Below are positions 1-7,811 of a DNA stretch of 41,264 nt, in pieces. Within the stretch, counting starts at the first letter, position 1, and each line of letters begins with the position of its first letter. Below the pieces are notes generated by a model that was not told the origin of the DNA, did not search any database, and saw nothing but the letters and a program-made list of their open reading frames with translations. The position numbers and the translations under genes are program-made. Origin of the DNA: UBA7887 sp964408735 (GTDB taxonomy: Bacteria; Pseudomonadota; Alphaproteobacteria; UBA7887); the NCBI GenBank assembly GCA_964408735.1, contig CAYPAX010000026.1:1-41264 (forward strand), in the 5' to 3' direction.

Positions 1-17
1 TCATCGTCTGGGAGTGA

Positions 18-1024
18 GAATCAGCAAAGCCACTTAATCAACGGGCTGTTAGGAGGTGGATTTCTCTCGATGCCGCAGGCGGGTCTCAGGCGCCGCGCAT
101 CACGCTCACCGCCGAGGAGCATGCCTTCCTCAACGATCATCCCCGACTGGTCGTCTTGAACGAGCCTCGACTTCATCCTTACACATTCCTCGAGGACGGC
201 GTGGCGCATGGGCATTCGGTCGACCTTCTGGCGTTGATGTTCGAGGGATTGGAGACCGAGTTCGACTATGGAATCCGTGATCGCTCGATGGATTACGCAA
301 GTCTGCTGGACGATCAAGAGGCGGATATTCTGACATCGCTGCTGATTACGCCACACCGGCAGGAGCGCATGCTGTTTTCCGATCCGATAAGCCGGGTCGG
401 CTATCCGGCGATTATCATGCGGTCTCAGGATCCGCCCCTCATCCCGACCTGCCGATCATAGCCATCACCGCCCACGCCATGGACGAGCATCGCCAAGCCT
501 GCCTGGCGGCGGGCATGAACGACCATATCGCCAAGCCCATCGATGCCGGCGAGTTGAAAATCATATTGTCGCAATGGCTCGAGTTGCGTGAGGCGGCAAG
601 CGGATCGCAAGCTCAAACGCCGCCGCTCTTGCCGGACAGCCTGCCCGGTTTGGAGATTGCCGCAGGAGTCAAGCGCATCGGCGACGACGCGGCTCTCTAC
701 TACAATTTCCTGCTCGATTTTCCCAAATGGACGAGCGGCAAGGATGACGAGATACGCCAGGCATTGGCGGCCGGCGATGTCAAGGAAGCGGAAAAGCTTG
801 CCCACACCTTGCGGGGCACCGCATCGAGCATCTTTGCCAACAAGGTCGCCGAAGCCGCGACGACCTTGGAAAAGACCCTGGCCAAAGGGGAAGACGGCCC
901 CTTCGACGAATTGGTTGATCGCATCGAGGCCAGCCTGAATGAGGCCCATGCCTCCATCGCCAGCTTGGGCCTCAGCGAACAGGCTGCGCCTATGGAAATC
1001 CATGACGGTGACAGGATGCCGTGA
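18..1024 (+). pseudogene. Remnant of a hybrid sensor histidine kinase (solute-binding sensor, receiver end, HPt)
   Basis: Two fragments of one multidomain kinase lie in different frames. The left one, open from about 18 to 461, reads LTAEEHAFLNDHP through FLEDGVAHGHSVDLL to FSDPISRVGYPAIIMR. That is the start of a periplasmic SBP_bac_3 sensor domain as in BvgS-like kinases; it has no signal peptide and no in-frame start before a TTG at 156. The right one, about 425-1024, begins PDLPIIAITAHAM and AGMNDHIAKPI, the end of a receiver domain. It continues into an HPt domain with the phospho-accepting His in AHTLRGTA. The rest of the sensor, the membrane segment, HisKA, HATPase and most of the receiver are gone, so the junction near 415-440 is an internal deletion with a frame change. 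The 9-mer GGTCTCAGG occurs at 82-90 and again at 421-429, beside the junction. Translation of an isolated HPt from 479 is conceivable. Confidence 0.75.
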
Positions 1025-1067
1025 CCGACCCGTCTGTCGGAATATTGGCAAGGCTGGAGCCCAGGCG

Positions 1068-2000
1068 TCACGCGAACGCCGCCCGCAACACCTCGCCGAT
1101 CTTCGCGATCGCGCGCTCGGCGTGGGGCAGGAAGTTGCCCATGCCGAGATAGCCGTGGATGGTGCCTGGGTCGCAGTGATACGTCAGCGGCACGCCGGCG
1201 GCGGCGATGCGATCGGCGTAGTCCTTGGCTTCGTCACATAGCGGGTCGAGACCTGCCGTCAGCACGATCGCGCTCGGCAGGCCGGCGACATTCTCGTCCA
1301 GGCCCGGCGCGGCGCCGACCTCGCCATGGCGCGTGGCATCGGGCAGGTAGTGTGCGTTGAACCAGTCGATGGTCGGCTTGTCGATGGGGAAGACGTCGGC
1401 GCAAGCCCGTCGCGTCTCGGTATCGGCATTGGGGTCCATATAGGGATAGATCAGCACCTGGCAGCTGATCCGATCGCGGCGCTGCTGGGCGACATAGGCG
1501 GCAAGCCCGCCGCCGGCGCTGTCGCCACCCACCGCCAGGCGCGCCGCGTCGCCGCCAACCTCGCCGACGTGTTCCGCGCACCAGTCGAACGCCGCCATGG
1601 CATCGTCGACCGCCGCGGGATACGGCGCTTCCGGCGCCAGGCGATAGGCCACCGAGACCACCAGGCAATCGGCGGCCACGGCAATGCGCCGGCAAATGCT
1701 GTCATGGCTGTCCAGATCGCCGATGACGAAGCCGCCGCCGTGGTAGTAGACCAGCACCGGCAGCCCCTCGCCCTCGCGCGGGGCGTAGATGCGCAGCGGG
1801 ATGGGCGAGGCCGGCCCGGCGATGGCGCGGTCCTCGACGCGGGCAACCGGCACCGACGAAAGCTCGGAGCGCACACGGCGCTCGGCAAATTCCGCGCGGG
1901 CCTCGAGCGCGCTCATACCGTGCAGTGGCGGCGGGTCGGCCTCGGCCACCCATTCGAGCAGGGCGCGTGTCTCGGCATCGGCTTCCTCGGGAATTCGCAT
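1068..2000 (-). CDS. Alpha/beta-hydrolase, HSL/acetyl-esterase family
   Basis: Predicted cytoplasmic carboxylesterase of the hormone-sensitive-lipase family (Aes/LipR-like), 310 aa, a normal length. The oxyanion-hole motif HGGG is at residues 87-90 and the nucleophile elbow GDSAGG at 159-164 (Ser161). The acid is probably Asp252 in the DPLCDE motif and the base His282 in GTIHGY. It hydrolyses short-chain esters in general; the natural substrate is unknown. The ATG start at 2000 has a purine-rich GAGAGGGGAG upstream. It diverges from the crotonase gene at 2067 with a 66-bp gap, so the two may share a regulatory region. Family is secure, substrate is not. Confidence 0.9.
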   Translation of the reverse strand: MRIPEEADAETRALLEWVAEADPPPLHGMSALEARAEFAERRVRSELSSVPVARVEDRAIAGPASPIPLRIYAPREGEGLPVLVYYHGGGFVIGDLDSHDSICRRIAVAADCLVVSVAYRLAPEAPYPAAVDDAMAAFDWCAEHVGEVGGDAARLAVGGDSAGGGLAAYVAQQRRDRISCQVLIYPYMDPNADTETRRACADVFPIDKPTIDWFNAHYLPDATRHGEVGAAPGLDENVAGLPSAIVLTAGLDPLCDEAKDYADRIAAAGVPLTYHCDPGTIHGYLGMGNFLPHAERAIAKIGEVLRAAFA

Positions 2001-2066
2001 CGTCGCTTCGCTCCCCTCTCTGGGCTATGGTAGCGCCCCCAAAGCCCCGACAGGAGCCCCAAGGCC

Positions 2067-2846
2067 GTGGACTACGAAACCATACTCTACGAGGAAGATG
2101 GTCCGCTCGGCACCATCACCCTCAACCGTCCCGACGACGGCAACATGTTCAACGTCACCATGTGCCACGAGTTGCGCGATTGCATCAATGCCATCCGCAG
2201 GGAAACCCGCACGCGAGTCATCGCGCTGACCGGGGCCGGTGAGCGCTTTTTCTGCATCGGCGGGCGCAAGGAGGGCATGGAGAAGACCGATCTTTACGCC
2301 GGCGTGCTGCCGACCCTGGAGATATACGAGTCCCTCGACCGTTTGCAAAAGCCCGTGATCGCCAGCGTCAATGGCTTCGCGGTCGGCGGCGGCAACGTGC
2401 TGCAGATGGCCTGCGACCTGACCATCGCCAAGGAGTCGGCGGTCTTCCGCCAGGTCGGGCCGATGATGGGCTCGTTCGATGCCGGCTACGGCACCTGGTA
2501 TCTGGAGGACCTGGTCGGCAAGAAGAAGGCCAAGGAGATGTGGTTCGCCAATCCCAAGATCGGCGCGGCCGAAGCGGAGGCCATGGGTTTGATCAACCGT
2601 GTGGTGCCCGATGACGTCCTGGCGGAAGAGACCCGCGCCTGGGCGCTGGAGATCGCCGACCGCGGCGCTTTCGCGCTGGCCTCGATCAAGGCCGCGTTCA
2701 ATGCCCGTCATGGCGGCGTCTCGGGGCTGGCGCGGCTCGCCCACGATCTGTTGCTGCGGCAATATCTCGACGGTGAGGAATCGGCTGAGCTTTCCTCCGC
2801 ATTCGCCGAGAAGCGCAAGCCCGATTCCTCGCGCTTCGGCCACTGA
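2067..2846 (+). CDS. Crotonase-family enzyme of the MenB/BadI type
   Basis: A 259-aa enoyl-CoA hydratase/isomerase-fold protein. The oxyanion-hole segment GFAVGGGN is near residues 103-110. The stretch QVGPMMGSFDAGYGT (about 129-143) and KKKAKEMWF match the subgroup containing dihydroxynaphthoyl-CoA synthase MenB and 2-ketocyclohexanecarboxyl-CoA hydrolase BadI. That subgroup has GSFD or GSVD at this point, whereas ordinary hydratases carry a glutamate. The C-terminus EKRKPDSSRF also fits. BadI opens an alicyclic ring by hydrolysis; MenB runs the related Claisen-type ring closure. No men genes are present and the next gene is an acyl-CoA ligase, so I favour a catabolic ring-opening or C-C bond hydrolysing role. 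The GTG start at 2067 follows AGGAG at about 2052. Its stop overlaps the next ATG (TGATG). Confidence 0.85.
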   Translation: MDYETILYEEDGPLGTITLNRPDDGNMFNVTMCHELRDCINAIRRETRTRVIALTGAGERFFCIGGRKEGMEKTDLYAGVLPTLEIYESLDRLQKPVIASVNGFAVGGGNVLQMACDLTIAKESAVFRQVGPMMGSFDAGYGTWYLEDLVGKKKAKEMWFANPKIGAAEAEAMGLINRVVPDDVLAEETRAWALEIADRGAFALASIKAAFNARHGGVSGLARLAHDLLLRQYLDGEESAELSSAFAEKRKPDSSRFGH

Positions 2847-4402
2847 TGCAAGGTCTGCACAGCGCCGACGAGCGCGCGCGCTACTACGCCCAAGGCCTGT
2901 GGCGCGACGAGACCTTCTACGATCTGCTTTGCCGGCAGGCGCAAGCGCGGCCCGAGGCCTGCGCCTTGCGCGACGGCCGCCGCCGCCTGAGCTGGGCCGA
3001 GCTGCTGAGCTGGGTCGACGGCATCGCCGCCGATCTCGCACGCCGCGGCCTGGGCGCCGGCGACCGGGTCTCGATCTGGCTCGACAGCCGTGCCGAGGTG
3101 CTGGCCGCCTTCCTCGCCTGCAATCGCCAGGGCATCGCCTGCAACCCGTCGCTCCACCGCACCCATACGGAACAGGAAGTGGCGACGCTGCTGGAGCGGC
3201 TCGGCGCGAAGGCACTCATCACCGATCGCGAAGGCTTTCGCCCCGCCCGTCTGGAATTCGTGCTGACGCCCGAGACCCTGGCCGGACCCGGCGCGCCGCC
3301 CGAGAGGCCACAGCCCGATCCGGATGCGGAATGCTACCTCGCCTTCACCTCGGGCAGCAGCGGGCCGCCCAAATGCGTCGCCCATTCCGCCAATACCATT
3401 CTCGCCAATACCCGCGACATGGTGCAAGATTGGGCCCATGTAGACACCACCCGCATGCTCACCTTGAGTCCGCTGTCGCACCACATCGCCTGGGTGGCGG
3501 CGGGGCAGTGGCTCGACTGCGGCTGCGAGCTGATCGTCAACGACCCGCCGGCCGGCACCTCGCAGTTCGACTGGCTTCTCGAGACCGGCGCCACCTACGT
3601 CATGGGCGTGCCGACCCACGCCATGGACATCCTCGCCGAGCAGCGCCGCCGCGGTCTCGCGCGACTTGGCGCGGTGAAGATCTTTTACATGGCAGGCTCA
3701 CCAATCCCCCCCGCCGTGGCCGAGGCCTTCAGCGAACAGGGCATCGTGCCGCAGAACGTCTATGGCATGACCGAGAACTCGTCCCACCAGTACACCCACC
3801 CGGACGACGATTTCGCAACCATTACAGCAACTTGCGGGCGCGGCGGGCCGGCCTACGAGGTGCGCATCTTCGACGCCGAGAACGTCGACCGTGAAGTCCC
3901 CACCGGCGAGCGCGGCCAGATCGCCGGTCGCGGCGCCGCCCTGATGCTGGGCTATCTCGGCGAGGCGAAAGCCAACCGCAACAAGGCCGGCTGGTTCCTC
4001 TCGGGCGACCTCGGCGTGCTCGACGCGCGCGGCAACCTCAGCATCGTCGGCCGCCTCAAGGACCTCATCATCCGCGGCGGCCGCAATATCGCCCCGGCCC
4101 ATATCGAGGCCCTCGCCGTGCGCCATGCCGAAGTCGAAAAGGCCGCCGCCTTCCCCGTGCCCGACGAACGCCTCGGCGAAAAGGTCTGTCTCGCCATCCT
4201 CGGCCAGACCGAGCCCGCCGCCCTGCTCGCCCACCTCGCCGCGCACGGCCTGTCGCGCTACGACATGCCCGAATACTACCTGCGCCTGGACACCTTCCCG
4301 CTCACCCCCAGCGGCAAGATCCTCAAGCGCGAGCTGGTGGCCATGGTGGCGCGCGGCGAGCTGGACCCGCTGCCGGTGCGCTGGGCACCTAGCCGGGGGT
4401 GA
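2846..4402 (+). CDS. AMP-dependent acyl-CoA ligase (cyclohexanecarboxylate/DhbE-like)
   Basis: Activates a carboxylic acid to its acyl-adenylate and then the CoA thioester; 518 aa, full length for the ANL superfamily. The phosphate-binding loop FTSGSSGPPK is at residues 167-176 and the A5 motif VYGMTENS near 300. GWFLSGDLG and GRLKDLIIRGGRNIAPAHIE mark the hinge and C-terminal domain. The catalytic lysine is K491 in PSGKILK. General layout resembles AliA-type cyclohexanecarboxyl-CoA ligases and aryl-acid ligases; the exact acid is not readable. The start overlaps the stop of the MenB/BadI-like gene by one base, which implies translational coupling and a shared pathway. GC-rich and native in codon use. 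A 260-bp gene-free stretch follows. Confidence 0.88.
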   Translation: MQGLHSADERARYYAQGLWRDETFYDLLCRQAQARPEACALRDGRRRLSWAELLSWVDGIAADLARRGLGAGDRVSIWLDSRAEVLAAFLACNRQGIACNPSLHRTHTEQEVATLLERLGAKALITDREGFRPARLEFVLTPETLAGPGAPPERPQPDPDAECYLAFTSGSSGPPKCVAHSANTILANTRDMVQDWAHVDTTRMLTLSPLSHHIAWVAAGQWLDCGCELIVNDPPAGTSQFDWLLETGATYVMGVPTHAMDILAEQRRRGLARLGAVKIFYMAGSPIPPAVAEAFSEQGIVPQNVYGMTENSSHQYTHPDDDFATITATCGRGGPAYEVRIFDAENVDREVPTGERGQIAGRGAALMLGYLGEAKANRNKAGWFLSGDLGVLDARGNLSIVGRLKDLIIRGGRNIAPAHIEALAVRHAEVEKAAAFPVPDERLGEKVCLAILGQTEPAALLAHLAAHGLSRYDMPEYYLRLDTFPLTPSGKILKRELVAMVARGELDPLPVRWAPSRG

Positions 4403-4662
4403 CACACCGATGACCCAACCGGGCGGCAAGGTGCCGGTATATTGCAGCCAACGTGTTGGAACCTTGAGCCATTACGGGTGCTTAGGACAGGAGCTGGGAA
4501 GGCGCGACTTTCGCCACACTATGACATTTGCGCTCGCTTGGTCAGGCCCCCCAAGTGCATTGGCGGCGAGAGGCCTACCAGTTCCGCTTGAGGAGCTATT
4601 GGCGGGCGCGTAGGGTTGCTGGCCTTCAGGGCGGAGCATATTCATTGAAGGGAGGGGCTCAG

Positions 4663-6423
4663 TTGACTGAGCCGGGGGTCGAGCAGAAGCTGGCGGCGAT
4701 ATTGGCGGCCGATGTCGCCGGTTACACACGCCTGATGGCCGGCGACGAACCCGCCACGATCGCCACCATCACCGAATATCGCGGCGTCTTCCGCCGGCAT
4801 ATCGAAGCCAATGGCGGACGTGTCGTCGATATGGCCGGCGACAGCGTCCTGGCGGTCTTTCCCAGTGCCGCCGGCGCGGTGCATGCGGCGGTCGATGCGC
4901 AAGCCGAGCTGGCGCCGAGGAATCAGGCGCTGCCCGAAGCCCGGCGCATGCAATTTCGCGTGGGCGTCAATCTCGGCGATATCCACGAGGCTGACGACGG
5001 CGCCGTCTATGGCGATGGCGTGAACATTGCCGCGCGACTCGAAGGCCTCGCCGATCCGGGCAGCGTGATGACCTCCGAGGATGCCCACCGCCAGGTCCGC
5101 CGCAACCCGGATCTCGCTTTCGCCGATGCCGGCCTACACGACGTCAAGAATATAACCGAGCCGGTTCGCGCATGGCGCATTGTCACTGGCAAAGAGGCGG
5201 CCTCGTCGCAGGCTTCTCCTGCGCTCCCCGACAAGCCTTCCATCGCGGTGCTTGCCTTCGATAATCTGAACCACGACCCCGACCAAGACTATCTTGCGGA
5301 TGGCATCTCCGAAGACTTGATCACCGAGATGTCCCGCATTCATTGGCTCTTTGTCACGGCGCGAAACTCGGCATTCACGTACAAGGGCGAAGCGGTTGAC
5401 GTAAAGCAGGTCGGACGGGAGTTGGGTGTGCGCTACGTGTTGGAAGGCAGCGTGCGTCAGGCGGGAAAACGCATCCGCGTTAGCGCCCAGCTCATCGATG
5501 CAATCACCGGCAATCATTTGTGGGCAGAGCGTTATGACCGGGAACTCGAGGATATCTTCGCGCTTCAGGACGAGATCACGAGCACGATAGCGGCCGCAAT
5601 AGAGCCGGAGCTGGGCGCTGCCGAGCGCGACCGCGCCGTCCGTCGCCCTCCAGAGAGCCTGGAGGCTTGGACCCTTTACCAACGCGGTCTGGATTATCTG
5701 TACCGTTTCACCGGACCAGACAACGTCGTCGCCAAACGCATGTTGCGCAGCGCTGCCGATGCCGACCCGCGCTTCGCCGCACCGCTCGGGGCACTTGCCT
5801 ACGCGCTTTATTTTGACCGTGTGCTGCAATTTTCTGCATCTACTGAACCCACCATAGGTGAGGCCTTGGAGGTTGGACGCGCCGCGATTTTGCGTGATGC
5901 CTCCGACCCGTGGGCTCAATTCGGAATGGGTCGAGCCCATGAAATCGCAGAGCAGTACCCGGAAGCTATCGCGCGCTTGCAAAAGACGATTGAGTTGAGT
6001 CCAAACTTCGCCCTCGCATATTTGGGGCTCGCTGTTGCCATGAACCACAGCAAACGGGCCACTGAGGCTATTGCCAATGCAGAAACGGCAATAAGACTGT
6101 CGCCGCGGGATCCGGTGCGCTGGGGCTCTGAAACTCAACTTGCTGTGGCATATTATCAACTTCGCGAGTTCAAGCGCGCTGCAGAGGCTGCACGCGATGC
6201 TGTTCGACATCCCAATGCCGGCTTCTGGCCGCATCTCCATCTGATTGCGGCCCTCGCTCAACTCGACCGCATTGACGAGGCAGGCGCTGCGGTAGCTGAC
6301 TTCCGTACGCGCTGGCCCGATTTCCGTATTGCCTCTCTACCAAAGTCGGGTGGGTTTCAGGATCCCTTGGACACCGCATGGATAGAGGGACTCCGTAAGG
6401 CGGGATTTGAAGAGTTGAGTTAG
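4663..6423 (+). CDS. Class III adenylate/guanylate cyclase with TolB-like and TPR domains
   Basis: Predicted soluble nucleotide cyclase of about 586 aa. The cyclase domain fills residues 1-175. Metal-binding Asp17 is in LAADVAGYT and Asp60 in MAGDSVLAVF; the transition-state Asn121 and Arg125 are in VNIAARLEG. So all core residues seem present and it may make cAMP. A TolB N-terminal-like segment follows (SIAVLAFDNL from about 193, then GISEDLITEMSR and GVRYVLEGSVR), then TPR-like helical repeats from about 350 to 560. There is no membrane helix. I chose the TTG at 4663 because AAGGGAGGGG ends 5 bases before it and the domain begins at once; a TTG at 4645 is the alternative. The TPR half looks less GC-biased than the rest. 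The 260 bp upstream hold no gene that I can support. Confidence 0.87.
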   Translation: MTEPGVEQKLAAILAADVAGYTRLMAGDEPATIATITEYRGVFRRHIEANGGRVVDMAGDSVLAVFPSAAGAVHAAVDAQAELAPRNQALPEARRMQFRVGVNLGDIHEADDGAVYGDGVNIAARLEGLADPGSVMTSEDAHRQVRRNPDLAFADAGLHDVKNITEPVRAWRIVTGKEAASSQASPALPDKPSIAVLAFDNLNHDPDQDYLADGISEDLITEMSRIHWLFVTARNSAFTYKGEAVDVKQVGRELGVRYVLEGSVRQAGKRIRVSAQLIDAITGNHLWAERYDRELEDIFALQDEITSTIAAAIEPELGAAERDRAVRRPPESLEAWTLYQRGLDYLYRFTGPDNVVAKRMLRSAADADPRFAAPLGALAYALYFDRVLQFSASTEPTIGEALEVGRAAILRDASDPWAQFGMGRAHEIAEQYPEAIARLQKTIELSPNFALAYLGLAVAMNHSKRATEAIANAETAIRLSPRDPVRWGSETQLAVAYYQLREFKRAAEAARDAVRHPNAGFWPHLHLIAALAQLDRIDEAGAAVADFRTRWPDFRIASLPKSGGFQDPLDTAWIEGLRKAGFEELS

Positions 6424-6466
6424 GCGATTTTGCGAAGGCTCTGATGCGCCGCGATGGCGGGCCCCG

Positions 6467-7654
6467 TCACAGCACGACCACGCCGGCAGCCGCCAGCGCT
6501 GCTATCTCGTCTTCGGAATAGCCGAGGCCGCGCAGTATCTCCTCGCCATGTTCGCCGTGGCCGGGCGAGCCTTCCGCAAGATTGGCGATCGCCGCTTCGG
6601 GCAGGCCGGGGACGCGCGGTACCGGTACGGCGCCGACGGGTTGCTGGGCGAGCAGCGGCGCCGCGTCGACCGCCGCCACGTGCTCGTCGGCAAGCCAATC
6701 GCCGATGTCATTGATCTCGTTGCACAGGACGTCGGCGGCGGCGAGCTCCTCGAGCCATTCGGCGCTGCTGCGCTTGCGCACGGCCTCGTTGAGCATCGGC
6801 ATCAGAACATCCAGAGCATCGGCCCGCTTCACAGGGCTGTCGAAACGCGGGTCCTCGGCAAGGTCGGGGCGGCCGAGCACATGGCACATGGAGCGGTATT
6901 GGTCTTCGCGCATCATGGTGATGGCGATCCAGCCGTCGCTGGTACGATAGGCGCCACCCGGCGCGTTGAGAGGCCGCGGCTGCTCGCCCTCGAGATGGCC
7001 TTCGACGATCTTGGGCGCGATCAGCCGCGCCGCCGCCTGCATCAGGTTGACGTCGATCAGCCGGCCTTCGTCGCGCCGCGCATAGAGCGAGGTGGCGACG
7101 GCCTGGAAGGCGAACATGGATGCCGCGGTATCGACCAGCACGAAGCCGACCTTGAGCGGCCGTCCGTCGGCATCGCGGTTGATGGCCATCATGCCAGAAT
7201 AGGCCTGCGCCACCATATCGGTGGCCGGGCGGTCGGCATAGGGCCCGTCCTGGCCGAAGCCGCTGATCGCGACATAGAGCAGGCGCGGGTTGCGCGCCCG
7301 CATGGCAGCGTAGCCAAGGCCGAGCCGGTCGGCGGCGCCGGGGCGGAAGCTGGCAATCATGACGTCGGCCGACTCGACCAGCCGCCCCGCCACCTCGACC
7401 CCGGGCGGCTGCTTGAGATCGAGCGCCAGACTGGACTTGCCGCGGTTGACCGCCATCTCCATCGCCGCATGGGCGCCGTGGCGGGTGCCGAGGTGGCGCG
7501 CCCAATCGCCTTGCGGCGGCTCGACCTTGATCACCCGCGCGCCATGGGCAGCGAGCAACAACCCACAGCCCGGCCCGGCCATGCCTTGGCTGAAATCCAC
7601 CACCGTGATACCCGCGAAGGGGCGTTCGTAGCTGGCCTGCTCCATGGCCGCCAT
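6467..7654 (-). CDS. CaiB/BaiF-type (family III) CoA-transferase
   Basis: Transfers CoA between acyl-CoA and a free carboxylic acid through an aspartyl-CoA intermediate; 395 aa from the chosen start, the usual size. The N-terminus FAGITVVDFSQGMAGPGCG, then RGKSSLALDLK, GFGQDGPYADRPATDMVAQAY and GGAYRTSDGW are typical. The catalytic Asp should be D146 in ATDMVAQA. The frame is open further upstream to 7951, but that part is low-complexity and would overlap the divergent cyclase gene, so I take ATG 7654 (7645 is also possible). Neither start has a good ribosome site. It lies between two cyclase regulators and is convergent with the first. The acyl substrate is unknown; neighbouring pathways suggest an aromatic or branched acid. 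Confidence 0.88.
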   Translation of the reverse strand: MAAMEQASYERPFAGITVVDFSQGMAGPGCGLLLAAHGARVIKVEPPQGDWARHLGTRHGAHAAMEMAVNRGKSSLALDLKQPPGVEVAGRLVESADVMIASFRPGAADRLGLGYAAMRARNPRLLYVAISGFGQDGPYADRPATDMVAQAYSGMMAINRDADGRPLKVGFVLVDTAASMFAFQAVATSLYARRDEGRLIDVNLMQAAARLIAPKIVEGHLEGEQPRPLNAPGGAYRTSDGWIAITMMREDQYRSMCHVLGRPDLAEDPRFDSPVKRADALDVLMPMLNEAVRKRSSAEWLEELAAADVLCNEINDIGDWLADEHVAAVDAAPLLAQQPVGAVPVPRVPGLPEAAIANLAEGSPGHGEHGEEILRGLGYSEDEIAALAAAGVVVL

Positions 7655-7811
7655 AGTGCGGTGGCTTGGCGCGGACGGCAAGCGCCCCGCAAGGTTGTCG
7701 TTGCGTCCCATCGGGCGAGATCGCCACAGCAGCGGCCCGACTGCCTCGCATGGCCGTTGGATTGCTGGCGTCGGTACAATCCTATAGTCTCGTGGTCCGG
7801 GGAGGAAGCCG

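Noticed and set aside
1326..2033. Long plus-strand ORF opposite the esterase
   Set aside because: A shadow of high-GC coding on the other strand; Arg/His-rich translation with no motif.
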